Positions 17,828-25,644 of a DNA stretch of 64,000 bases are shown one piece after another (position 1 is the first letter of the stretch; every line of letters begins with the position of its first letter). Made by a program: the position numbers and the translations under genes. This stretch comes from Streptosporangium roseum DSM 43021 (GTDB lineage Bacteria > Actinomycetota > Actinomycetes > Streptosporangiales > Streptosporangiaceae). The stretch spans positions 3,162,001 through 3,226,000 of the forward strand of contig NC_013595.1 in the NCBI RefSeq assembly GCF_000024865.1, in the 5' to 3' direction. A model generated the notes under the pieces. That model did no database searches, was not told where the DNA came from, and saw nothing but the letters and a program-made list of their open reading frames with translations.

Positions 17828-18614
17828 CCTCGCAGCCTTCGCCTGGTCCCTGCTGCTGTCGGCGGCGGCCCTCACGGCGCTGCTGGCCCTCACCCTGGCC
17901 GTCGCGCTCCGGGTGGGCCGCCACTCGGTGATCGACGTGGCCTGGGGCCTCGGCTTCACGGTCGTCGCCCTGGTGTCCTACGCGTCGTCCGGCGGCGATC
18001 CGGCCCGGCGGCTGCTGGTGCTCGTGCTCACCGCCGCGTGGGGGGTCCGGCTGGCCGCGCACATCGGACGGCGCAACATCGGGGAGGGTGAGGACCCGCG
18101 CTACGAGCGGATGCTCGCCCGCGCCCCGGGCAGCCGCACCCTGTACGCCCTGCGCGCCGTCTACCTGACCCAGGGCGCCGCCCTGCTGTTCGTCTCGCTG
18201 CCGGTCCAGGTCGCCATGTTCGAGCCGGGCCCGCTCGGCCGGGTCGCCTGGACCGGGGTGGCGCTCTGGCTGGTGGGAGCGTTCTTCGAGACGGTCGGCG
18301 ACTGGCAGCTCGCCCGCTTCCGCGCCGATCCGGGCAGCAGGGGCAAGGTCCTGGACACCGGTCTGTGGCGCTACACCCGCCATCCCAACTACTTCGGCGA
18401 CGCCTGCGTGTGGTGGGGTCTGTTCCTCGTCGCGGCCGACCAGTGGCCCGGCGTGCTGACCGTGCTCTCCCCGGTCCTCATGACCTACTTCCTGGCGGGC
18501 AAGACCGGCAAGCCGATGCTGGAGAGGCAGCTGTCCGGGTCGCGCCCCGGCTACGCCGACTACGTCCGCCGTACCAGCGGGTTCTTTCCGCTGCCACCCA
18601 GGAAATCGCTCTAA
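17820..18614 (+). CDS. DUF1295 membrane protein (steroid 5-alpha-reductase-like)
   Basis: A 264-aa integral membrane protein with about six to seven helices. The C-terminal signature GLWRYTRHPNYFGDACVWWG is the DUF1295/isoprenylcysteine-methyltransferase/steroid-reductase type motif that binds a nucleotide cofactor. Members of DUF1295 close many Cfa/DUF1365 clusters and may reduce a double bond in the modified acyl chain. The start ATG has GGAGGGG just upstream. It is the last gene of the four-enzyme cluster. Confidence 0.9.
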   Translation: MFDLAAFAWSLLLSAAALTALLALTLAVALRVGRHSVIDVAWGLGFTVVALVSYASSGGDPARRLLVLVLTAAWGVRLAAHIGRRNIGEGEDPRYERMLARAPGSRTLYALRAVYLTQGAALLFVSLPVQVAMFEPGPLGRVAWTGVALWLVGAFFETVGDWQLARFRADPGSRGKVLDTGLWRYTRHPNYFGDACVWWGLFLVAADQWPGVLTVLSPVLMTYFLAGKTGKPMLERQLSGSRPGYADYVRRTSGFFPLPPRKSL

Positions 18615-18675
18615 TCGGAGTTCATGGATATCGCGGATGTAAATGGAGCAGGTATATCGGCCTGTGATACAAGTC

Positions 18676-18712
18676 TTGACTCCCGTATGTGCCCGGCTTA
18701 GTGTCTGACACT
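18676..18712 (+). promoter_or_regulatory. Promoter with palindromic operator for the 17-aa peptide operon
   Basis: TTGACT (18676-18681) and TAGTGT (18699-18704) are separated by exactly 17 bp, a good sigma-70-type pair. A 13-bp palindrome, AGTGTC-T-GACACT (18700-18712), covers the -10 box and the expected start of transcription, so it could be a repressor site. A second inverted repeat, ACTGGTC / GACCAGT (18710-18716 and 18735-18741), would form a stem in the 5' leader. Confidence 0.6.
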
Positions 18713-18794
18713 GGTCACCGCATGTACGTAAATCGACCAGTATGTGCGGCGGGACCTCTTTCTTTGCGGTCGCAGAGAGTCGAGGAGGTGTTCC

Positions 18795-18848
18795 ATGCGG
18801 ATCAAGCGTCGTGCCAAGGTGACCGCTCTTTCGGCTGTTCACCTGTGA
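18795..18848 (+). CDS. 17-aa peptide, candidate RiPP precursor
   Basis: ATG CGG ... TGA encodes MRIKRRAKVTALSAVHL. The ribosome-binding site GAGGAGG is 5-6 bp upstream and is among the best in the window. The peptide has a basic N-terminal half, suitable as a leader, and a small hydrophobic C-terminal half ending in Val-His-Leu. It lies between a well-formed promoter and an attenuator-like hairpin, and the next two genes encode proteins with PqqD-like peptide-binding domains. Short precursors such as PqqA (about 23 aa) are organised this way. I do not recognise this peptide from any described family. It could instead be an upstream regulatory ORF. Confidence 0.55.
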   Translation: MRIKRRAKVTALSAVHL

Positions 18849-18863
18849 TGTAGCGAACCGCCA

Positions 18864-18892
18864 GAAGGCCGGCACCCTCGGTGCCGGTCTTC
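18864..18892 (+). terminator. Attenuator-like hairpin after the 17-aa peptide ORF
   Basis: A 13-bp stem with a 3-nt CTC loop: left arm 18864-18876, right arm 18880-18892, with one G-U pair. No long T-run follows, so it is likely a partial terminator or an RNA-stabilising structure. Such hairpins between a precursor gene and its modifying enzymes give more peptide than enzyme in many RiPP operons. Confidence 0.65.
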
Positions 18893-18932
18893 CTCCTGTG
18901 TTTCACCTTCCGACGTCAGAAGGGGACCGGCC

Positions 18933-19952
18933 GTGTCGGTGAACTTCCTTCCAGTAAAGCCATTTCTCCGGGCCACCGTGCGGATCGGAGAAAAGGGCGA
19001 GGCCGAATTGCACACCCCCGGCGGCGTCCTGGAGGTCGAGGCCCCGGAGGGGATGGGGCAGCGGGATTTCCTCCGGCTGCTCCGGCTGCTCGACGGCAGC
19101 AGGACGATCGGCGACCTGGAGCGCGAGACCGGTCTCGACGGCGAGGCGGTGCGCGAGGTCGTCGCGCCCGCCGTGGTGTGGGGTCTGGTCGACGACGGCG
19201 CCGTCCCGGTGGCGTCCTCGGGGCTGGCGGTCCTGTCCCGCCTGGAGGACGTCCTGAACCGGCTCCTGGAGGATCTGGTCTTCGCCGGCCCCTTCTGGCG
19301 CGGGGTCCTGGAGCGCCCGGAGACCCTCCACCGCAACGTCTTCTTCGGCTTCGGCCTGGAGAACTGGTTCTTCCTCTTCCGGGAGAACGAGTTCGACTCC
19401 GCCGTGCTGGCCCTGGCCGAGAGCGCCGAGCTCAGAGCGATGCTCAACGACTTCTACCAGGAGGAGCACCGCCACGACGACATCGTGCTCCGTGCCTTCC
19501 AGCCCCTGGGCGTCACCCGCGACGACCTGCTGAGGGCGCGTCCCCTGCCGACCACGACCGCACTGATCAAGACGCTGTCCTGGTGGGCGCGGACCGATCC
19601 GCTCTTCTTCGTCGCCACGATCGGCGTGCTGGAGGGCCGCCTCGACTCCGACTCCGACGGCCCCGACGGGCGGATCGCCTACGACTCCTTCCTGGCCGCC
19701 TGCGACCGGATCGGCCTGGACCCGGCCTTCGTCGAGCCGATGCGCGCCCACGCCCGGGTCAACGCGGGACACGACCACGGATCCGTCAGCCGGGAGCTGT
19801 TCGCGCGGGTCCCCGGCGTCGACGAGGAGACCGAGCGGCGCTGGCACGACAAGGCGCACCTGTTCATGGAGGCCTACGCGGCCTTCTTCAACGGAATCCT
19901 GGAGCACTACTCCGACCCCCGGCGCCCGCTGCTGCGCACCGGCGACATCTGA
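18933..19952 (+). CDS. PqqD-like domain fused to a heme-oxygenase-like (PqqC/TenA-fold) domain, protein 1
   Basis: A 339-aa protein. Residues 1-90 look like a PqqD/RRE-type winged helix: short strands, then RLLDGSRTIGDLERETG and VVWGLVDDGA. Residues about 105-335 form an all-helical domain of the heme-oxygenase-like group, with LENWFFLFREN, a possible metal motif in FYQEEHRHDD (E-x2-H) and a later HARVNAGHDHGS. Proteins with this fold include PqqC and non-heme di-iron oxidases. The usual H-x3-D-x2-H pattern is imperfect here, so catalysis is uncertain. The GTG start has AGGGGA upstream. It follows the 17-aa peptide ORF and precedes a paralog. Confidence 0.8.
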   Translation: MSVNFLPVKPFLRATVRIGEKGEAELHTPGGVLEVEAPEGMGQRDFLRLLRLLDGSRTIGDLERETGLDGEAVREVVAPAVVWGLVDDGAVPVASSGLAVLSRLEDVLNRLLEDLVFAGPFWRGVLERPETLHRNVFFGFGLENWFFLFRENEFDSAVLALAESAELRAMLNDFYQEEHRHDDIVLRAFQPLGVTRDDLLRARPLPTTTALIKTLSWWARTDPLFFVATIGVLEGRLDSDSDGPDGRIAYDSFLAACDRIGLDPAFVEPMRAHARVNAGHDHGSVSRELFARVPGVDEETERRWHDKAHLFMEAYAAFFNGILEHYSDPRRPLLRTGDI

Positions 19953-19964
19953 ACAGGAGGCATG

Positions 19965-21020
19965 ATGAGCGACTTCGCCGGATTCCGGCGGCCCTCGCTG
20001 CGCCCGGGGGTGCGGTCGGCCGCCACGCCGGACGGCGGTATCGAGTTCACCTATCTCGACGGGCGCCGGTTCGTCGAGTTCGAGTTCGACGACGGCCGGG
20101 CCGAGAGGTTCCAGGACTTCGTCGCCGTGCTGGCCGGGGGCGGCCTGAGCGCCGCCGAACTCGGCGCGGCCTTCCCCGGCAGCCCGCAGGAGTACGGCGA
20201 GATGCTCGCCGCGCTGGACGAGCAGGGCATGATCGCCGAGGCCGAGGAGGCCGCGGAGGCCGGGATGAGCGGGGTCAGCGCCTACGCTCACCTGCGCAGG
20301 CACGCCGATCACGTGCGCGCGGAGGTCCGCAGCCCCCTGGTCGAGGCGCTCGTCGACGGCAGCGTCACCCGCGGGCAGCTCATCGGCTACGCGGTCGAAT
20401 ACTGGCACATCACCCACCTGTGCCCCCGGGCCCTCGCCCCGGCGCTGGCCCGTGACGACCTGGGCCTGCCGGTGTGGGAGAAGCTGATGCACTTCTACAT
20501 GACCGAGCGCAACCACGACCGCATGATGGAGAAATCACTGGCCGCGGTCGGCGTCCCCCGGGAAGCGCTGCTGCGCGCCCAGCCGCTGCCGGCCACGATG
20601 GCGATCATGGCCTCACTCGGCGTGTACGCCTACAACTTCCCGCTGGCGCTGATCTCGACGCTCTTCCCCATGGAGGAGCCCGAACCGGAGTTCCTGGAGC
20701 TGTTCCGCCTCCGCTGCGCCGAGCTGGGCCTGCCGGAGGGCTTCGTCCGGCCGATCGTCAGCCACTCCGACGTCAACGAGGACGAGGCGCACGAGGCGGT
20801 CTCCCTCGACCTGCTGGCCGACTTCCCCTACCTGAGCACCGAGACGGTCCGCGAGTGCGCGAAGGCGGTGGCCGACGTGATCGAGCAGCGGGCCCGTCTC
20901 GACGCGGAGGTCGTCTCCTGGTACGGGGCGGGCGGGGAGCTGCGCGACTTCGGTCACCACGGCTACCCGACACAGGCAGGCAAGGCTCTCACGTGCGCCC
21001 CGCTGACATCCTTGGCATAG
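19965..21020 (+). CDS. PqqD-like domain fused to a heme-oxygenase-like (PqqC/TenA-fold) domain, protein 2
   Basis: A 351-aa paralog of the preceding protein. The N-terminal 90 residues again suggest an RRE-like fold (a stretch of strands, then AGGGLSAAELGAAFPG and MLAALDEQGMIAEA). The helical domain has EYWHITHLCPRALAPAL, the E-x2-H motif in YMTERNHDRM, and HSDVNEDEAHEAVSLDLL. The last aligns with protein 1 and carries more acidic candidate ligands, so this copy may be the better oxidase. The second ATG of a pair, 19965, is chosen because CAGGAGG is 5 bp away; 19962 is too close. It overlaps the exporter gene by 28 bp. Confidence 0.8.
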   Translation: MSDFAGFRRPSLRPGVRSAATPDGGIEFTYLDGRRFVEFEFDDGRAERFQDFVAVLAGGGLSAAELGAAFPGSPQEYGEMLAALDEQGMIAEAEEAAEAGMSGVSAYAHLRRHADHVRAEVRSPLVEALVDGSVTRGQLIGYAVEYWHITHLCPRALAPALARDDLGLPVWEKLMHFYMTERNHDRMMEKSLAAVGVPREALLRAQPLPATMAIMASLGVYAYNFPLALISTLFPMEEPEPEFLELFRLRCAELGLPEGFVRPIVSHSDVNEDEAHEAVSLDLLADFPYLSTETVRECAKAVADVIEQRARLDAEVVSWYGAGGELRDFGHHGYPTQAGKALTCAPLTSLA

Positions 21021-21907
21021 GCGTCCTCGCCTCCGTCTGGGGCACGAACTTCCTCCTGGTCGAAGAGGCGCTGGAGGGGCTCGACCCCATCCAGATCGTC
21101 CTGATCCGGCTGGTGCTGGGCGCGGCGGCCCTGGTGCTCCTCGCCCGCGCCCGCCGTACGGCGCTGCCGCACGGGGGCGTGGTATGGCTGAAGCTGGCCG
21201 GGATGGGGCTGCTGGGCCAGGCCGTGCCCTGGCTGCTGTTCGCCTGGGGGCAGCGGGAGGTCACCGGCGCCCTGGCCGGGGTCTACACCGGCCTGACGCC
21301 GCTGATGACGATCCCGGTGGCCTGGCTGCTGCTGCGCGAGCGCCCCACGGCCGCCGAGGTCGGCGCCACCGTCATCGGCTTCGCCGGGCTCGCCGTCGTC
21401 CTCGCCCCCTGGAGCGGCGGCGAGCGGGCGCCGCTGAGCGGCCAGCTGCTGTGCCTGGCGGGGGCGACCTGCTACGCGCTCGCCTACAGCTACGCCGGCC
21501 GGCTGATGAGGACGCTCCCCGACGGCAAGCTCTCCCTGGCCGCCGCCCAGGCGCTGGCCGCCTCGGCGATCATGCTTCCGGCCGGGAGCGGGCAGCTCGC
21601 CCACCCGGTGCGCCTGACGTGGCTGATCGCGCTCTGCCTGGTGCTGCTGGGCGCGGGTACGGCCGTCGCCTTCCTGGTCAACTACTGGCTGATCGCCCGG
21701 GTCGGGCCGGTGCGGGCGTCTCTGGCGTTCTACCTCATCCCGGTGGTCGCGGTCGTGGCCGGGCTGGTCGCCAGGGGCGAGCGGCTCAACCCGAACGAGG
21801 CGCTCGGCTCGGTGCTCATCCTGTCCGCCCTCGCGGCCCTGTACGCCTGGGAGCGCACCCGGGAGGCGGGACCGGCGCCCGTCCCCGATCCGGCGGAGAC
21901 CCGCTGA
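20993..21907 (+). CDS. EamA-family (drug/metabolite) exporter
   Basis: A 304-aa membrane protein with about ten helices and the duplicated EamA architecture: VWGTNFLLVEEALEGLDPI in the first repeat, and GALAGVYTGLTPLMTIPVAW closing it; the second repeat begins near SGQLLCLAGATCYALAYSY. EamA proteins export amino acids and small metabolites. It starts with GTG inside the upstream gene and is probably coupled to it. In this context it may export the product of the peptide/PqqD-HDO pathway. Confidence 0.9.
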   Translation: MRPADILGIGVLASVWGTNFLLVEEALEGLDPIQIVLIRLVLGAAALVLLARARRTALPHGGVVWLKLAGMGLLGQAVPWLLFAWGQREVTGALAGVYTGLTPLMTIPVAWLLLRERPTAAEVGATVIGFAGLAVVLAPWSGGERAPLSGQLLCLAGATCYALAYSYAGRLMRTLPDGKLSLAAAQALAASAIMLPAGSGQLAHPVRLTWLIALCLVLLGAGTAVAFLVNYWLIARVGPVRASLAFYLIPVVAVVAGLVARGERLNPNEALGSVLILSALAALYAWERTREAGPAPVPDPAETR

Positions 21908-21978
21908 CGATCGAGACCCGCCGGAGTGGCACCCGCCGACGCCGGCCTGGAACCCCGCTGACATGGAGGCCCGCCGAC

Positions 21979-22911
21979 ATGGAACTCCGCGACGACTCCG
22001 GACTCTCGGTCGCCGTCGCCTCCGCCGGGGAGGCGCTGGCCCTCTCCCGCGAGCGGCGGGCCCTGCCGCCGGGCGTCAACGTGCTGCGGGTGCCCGAGCC
22101 GCCCGCCGGGAGCTGGGTCGACCTGGCCCGCGCCGGGTTCGTCCGCAAGCCCTCGTGGATCACCTGGGTCTCCCCGGTGTGCGACACCGACGAGGAGTGG
22201 CTGGCCCGGCTGCCCAAGCGGTCCCGCTACGACGTCCGCCGCGCCCGGCAGGCCGCGGCGCGGGAGCTGCGGCAGGTGGTGCAGCAGCCCCTGGTCCCCG
22301 CCGCGCTGGAGGAGTTCCTCCTGCTGTACGGGCACATGGTCGCGAGGATGCCCCGCGGAGTGGGGTTCGCCGCGTCGCTGCGGGAGGCGGTCCTCGCCGA
22401 GGAGCGCCACTACGCCGTCTACGCCTACGGCCAGGACGGCATGGCGGGCGGCTGCCTGTGCCTGGAGAGCCCGCAGACCGGCACGGTCAAGCTGCGCTTC
22501 TCGGCCGTGGACCCGCTCTGGCGCGACCGCAGCCTGGCCCGCGTCCTGTACGCCGAGGCCGTCGCCGTCGCCCGGCGCAAGGGCTACCGCCGGGTCACCC
22601 TGGGCAACGACCCCAACCTGTACGGGCACATCCCGCAGCCGGGGCTGCTGACCTTCAAGGCGCGCCTGGGGTTCACCCCGGTCGCGGCGGAGCCGTTCGG
22701 GATGAATCCGTGGCGGGACGAGGCCGACCTCCTGCTCTCCCTGGACGGCCTGAACGACCTCGTCCTGATGCTGGGATACCTGGGGGACGTCTCGGCCGGG
22801 GACGGCTTCCCGGGGTATCGCCTGGAGGCGCGCAGCCGACGCCCCGTCGATCCGGGCCGTTGCGACTTCCCGTTCGTCCTCGGCGCCAGGCATCGCCTGC
22901 TGCCGGGCTGA
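21979..22911 (+). CDS. GNAT/FemX-like acyltransferase
   Basis: A 310-aa protein with an N-terminal extension and a GNAT-type domain. LPKRSRYDVRRARQAA is typical of the Acetyltransf_6/BioF2-like group, related to FemAB-type aminoacyl transferases. YAYGQDGMAGGCLCLES and LARVLYAEAVAVARRKGYRR form the acyl-CoA core. It lies 71 bp after the exporter gene and seems to end the operon. It may acylate or aminoacylate the product. The ATG at 21979 has GGAGG about 10 bp away. Confidence 0.8.
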   Translation: MELRDDSGLSVAVASAGEALALSRERRALPPGVNVLRVPEPPAGSWVDLARAGFVRKPSWITWVSPVCDTDEEWLARLPKRSRYDVRRARQAAARELRQVVQQPLVPAALEEFLLLYGHMVARMPRGVGFAASLREAVLAEERHYAVYAYGQDGMAGGCLCLESPQTGTVKLRFSAVDPLWRDRSLARVLYAEAVAVARRKGYRRVTLGNDPNLYGHIPQPGLLTFKARLGFTPVAAEPFGMNPWRDEADLLLSLDGLNDLVLMLGYLGDVSAGDGFPGYRLEARSRRPVDPGRCDFPFVLGARHRLLPG

Positions 22912-22989
22912 GACGCCCCGACGGCCTCGCGGACGCCCCGACGGCCGGGGGAGAGGTGCCGGACCGGTCCGGAGAGGCCCCGGACGGCC

Positions 22990-23622
22990 TCAGACGCCCA
23001 GCGGCGCGTCCATCAGCCTGGCCACGGCCTCGTCGCCGCCGGCGACGTCGACCCTGGCGTGCGACTGGCGGCCGAAGCAGAACAGCAGGAGCTCGCCCGC
23101 GGTGCCGGTCACCTCGACCCTGGGGACGTTCTTGGCCCCGCCGAGGGCGACGCCCCCGCCGATGCGATGCAGGACGACGCCGACCGGGGACTTGCGGAGG
23201 AACAGGCGCCTGCCGGCGCGCACCTGCTTCCAGAAGGTCTCCTCCAGGTCGGCCGGGAGCTCGCGCGGCTCCCAGACCCGCTGCGCCCGCCGTACGTCCT
23301 CGTGGTGGATGAAGAACTCCATGGTGTTGACGGCCTTGTCCATGCCGGGCACCAGGCCGTAGATTCCGGCCGGGCCGGAACGGATCAGCTCGATCAGGCC
23401 CGCGTAGCCGTGCCTGGCCTTCAGGGACTCCTGCACCGAGGCGGCGTATCCGGCCAGCGGCTTGATCGCGATACCGCCGGCGGCGTCCGTGCGGCGTTCG
23501 CGCAGGACGAGGTGGGCGGCGAGGTCGAAGGTGGTCCAGCCCTCGCAGAGCGTGGGGGCATCCGGGCCGAGCTGGACGAACAGGTCGCTGAGCGCGGCGC
23601 GCTCGGCGCGGGCGTGAGTCAT
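22990..23622 (-). CDS. TIGR03085-type protein, DinB/mycothiol-maleylpyruvate-isomerase-like
   Basis: A 210-aa protein. The N-terminal half has the four-helix DinB-like pattern (LCEGWTTFDLAAHLVLRERR and NTMEFFIHHEDVRRAQ). H37, H105 and H106 are placed as in metal-binding members. The second half (VTGTAGELLLFCFGRQSHARV) is an SCP2-like part. Related actinobacterial proteins use mycothiol, but the substrate here is unknown. It is transcribed alone, and a palindrome sits 13 bp upstream of its ATG. Confidence 0.85.
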   Translation of the reverse strand: MTHARAERAALSDLFVQLGPDAPTLCEGWTTFDLAAHLVLRERRTDAAGGIAIKPLAGYAASVQESLKARHGYAGLIELIRSGPAGIYGLVPGMDKAVNTMEFFIHHEDVRRAQRVWEPRELPADLEETFWKQVRAGRRLFLRKSPVGVVLHRIGGGVALGGAKNVPRVEVTGTAGELLLFCFGRQSHARVDVAGGDEAVARLMDAPLGV

Positions 23623-23634
23623 CTGATGATCCTA

Positions 23635-23647
23635 ACAACGTCGTTGT
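23635..23647. promoter_or_regulatory. Palindrome ACAACG-T-CGTTGT, candidate operator
   Basis: A perfect 13-bp palindrome lies 13 bp upstream of the DinB-like start codon, between divergent genes. Its size and placement suit a TetR- or PadR-type repressor. No such regulator gene is adjacent. Confidence 0.4.
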
Positions 23648-23771
23648 CCCGGAAATCAGGGCAGATCGGGGCGGGGGACGACTCTCCGGGGAGGGGGCTG
23701 AGGGAATAAGGGCGTGATCCTGCGTGATAGTGACTTGTAGCAATGTTTCTCAGCGAAAGGAAACCCCCCGA

Positions 23772-25580
23772 GTGGCGAGCAAGGTGACTTCCGCCGTCAT
23801 GCGTAAGGGACTCCGCGTACTCGGGGTGGCCATCCGGGCCGAGAAGGCGGTCTTCGCCGCCGCCACCCTGTCCAGCGCGCTCTACGGCGTCATGACGGTC
23901 GCATCGGCGTGGGCGCTTGGCTGGGCCACCGAGAACGTCGTGCTGCCCGCGTTCGCCAAGGGGGAGGTCGCCACCGGCACCCTCGTCCTCGGCACGCTCC
24001 TCATCCTCGGCGTGTCGCTGCTCAAGGCGCTGGGCGTGGCCGGGCGGCGCTTCTTCGCCGGCGTCATGCAGTACCGGATGCAGGCCCGGTCCCGCCGGGA
24101 GGTCACCCGGCAGTACCTCAAGCTCCCCCTGGCCTGGCACCACCGGCATCCGACCGGCCAGCTGCTGTCCAACGCCAGCTCCGACGCCGAGGCCGCCTGG
24201 GCCCCGCTCGCGCCGTTGCCGATGGCGGTCGGCGTGGTCGTGATGCTCTTCACGGCGGCAATCGCGCTGGTGATCACCGATCCCGTCCTGGCCCTGGTCG
24301 GTTTCCTGATCTTCCCGGCGATCGCCGTCCTGAACCTGGTCTACCAGCGCAGGCTCAGCCCCCTGGCCACCCGCGCCCAGCAGCTCCGCGCCGAGGTCAG
24401 CGAGATCGCGCACGAGAGCTTCGACGGCGCGCTGGTCGTCAAGACCCTGGGCCGCGAGGACGAGGAGACCGTCAGGTTCCAGGCCAGGGCAGAGGAGCTG
24501 CGCGACGCCAACATCGCCGTCGGCCGCGTCCGCGGCCTGTTCGACCCGATGCTGGAGGCCCTGCCCACCCTGGGCGTGCTCGCCGTGCTGCTGGTCGGCG
24601 CGGGGAGGCTGGAGAGCGGCGCGATCAGTTCGGGCGTCCTGGTCCAGGTCGCCTACCTGTTCACCCTGCTGGCCTTCCCGATCCGCGCGCTCGGCTGGGT
24701 CCTCGCCGAACTGCCCCGCGCCGTCGTCGGCTACGAGCGGGTCCAGGACGTGCTCGCCGCGACGGGCTCCATGGAGTACGGCGCCGCCACGCTGCGGGGC
24801 ACCGCCCCGGCCAGGCTGGAGGTCCGCGACCTCGACTACGCCTACGACGACTTCCCGGTCCTGCACGGGGTGAGCTTCGAGGCCGAGCCGGGCCGTACCG
24901 TCGCGCTGGTCGGCCCCACCGGCTCGGGCAAGTCCACGCTCACCCAGACCTTCGTCCGCCTGGTCGACCCGGCGGCGGGCGCCGTGGTCGTGGACGGGGT
25001 GGACCTGCGCGAGGTCGCCCGCGGCGGGGTCAGCGACGCGGTGGCGCTGGTGCCGCAGCAGACGTTCCTGTTCGACGACACCGTGCGCGGCAACGTCGCC
25101 CTGGGCCTGCCGGTCGGCGACGAGGACGTCTGGGCGGCACTGCGCCTGGCGCAGGCCGACGGCTTCGTCAGCGCCCTCCCCTCCGGGCTCGACACCAAGG
25201 TCGGCGAGCGCGGCACCACCCTGTCCGGCGGCCAGCGGCAGCGCCTGGCCCTGGCCCGCGCGCTGGTCCGCCGCCCCCGGCTGCTCATCCTGGACGACGC
25301 CACCTCCAGCGTGGACCCGCAGGTCGAGGCCAGGATCCTGTACGGCCTGCGGGACGCGGCCCAGGCCTCGACCGTGGTCGTCGTCGCCTACCGGATGGCC
25401 ACCATCGCCCTGGCCGACGAGGTCGTCTACCTGGAGCACGGCAGCGTCGTCGACCGGGGCGGCCACGACCTGCTGCTCGCCCGCTGCGAGGGCTACCGCA
25501 ACCTGGTCACCGCCTACGAACGCGAAGAGGCCGAGCGCGAGGCGCTCGGAGCAGAGGAAGAGGAAGAGGTCAGCGCGTGA
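23772..25580 (+). CDS. ABC exporter half-transporter with degenerate ATP site
   Basis: A 602-aa fusion of a six-helix membrane domain and an ATPase domain. Walker A is GPTGSGKSTL and the signature is LSGGQRQRLALARAL. Walker B reads LLILDDATSSVD, with Asp in place of the catalytic Glu, and the switch His is Tyr (VVVAYRMAT). These changes mark the non-catalytic side of a heterodimeric exporter. The partner is the next gene, 64 bp downstream, whose signature is degenerate in a complementary way. The GTG at 23772 follows an AAGGAAA site; upstream in-frame codons are less likely. The substrate is unknown. Confidence 0.92.
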   Translation: MASKVTSAVMRKGLRVLGVAIRAEKAVFAAATLSSALYGVMTVASAWALGWATENVVLPAFAKGEVATGTLVLGTLLILGVSLLKALGVAGRRFFAGVMQYRMQARSRREVTRQYLKLPLAWHHRHPTGQLLSNASSDAEAAWAPLAPLPMAVGVVVMLFTAAIALVITDPVLALVGFLIFPAIAVLNLVYQRRLSPLATRAQQLRAEVSEIAHESFDGALVVKTLGREDEETVRFQARAEELRDANIAVGRVRGLFDPMLEALPTLGVLAVLLVGAGRLESGAISSGVLVQVAYLFTLLAFPIRALGWVLAELPRAVVGYERVQDVLAATGSMEYGAATLRGTAPARLEVRDLDYAYDDFPVLHGVSFEAEPGRTVALVGPTGSGKSTLTQTFVRLVDPAAGAVVVDGVDLREVARGGVSDAVALVPQQTFLFDDTVRGNVALGLPVGDEDVWAALRLAQADGFVSALPSGLDTKVGERGTTLSGGQRQRLALARALVRRPRLLILDDATSSVDPQVEARILYGLRDAAQASTVVVVAYRMATIALADEVVYLEHGSVVDRGGHDLLLARCEGYRNLVTAYEREEAEREALGAEEEEEVSA

Positions 25581-25644
25581 GCGAGCGAGTCGGTCAACAC
25601 AGCGGTCCGGTGCGTCTCCGGACCGGCGAACCGCTGGGCGAGGG

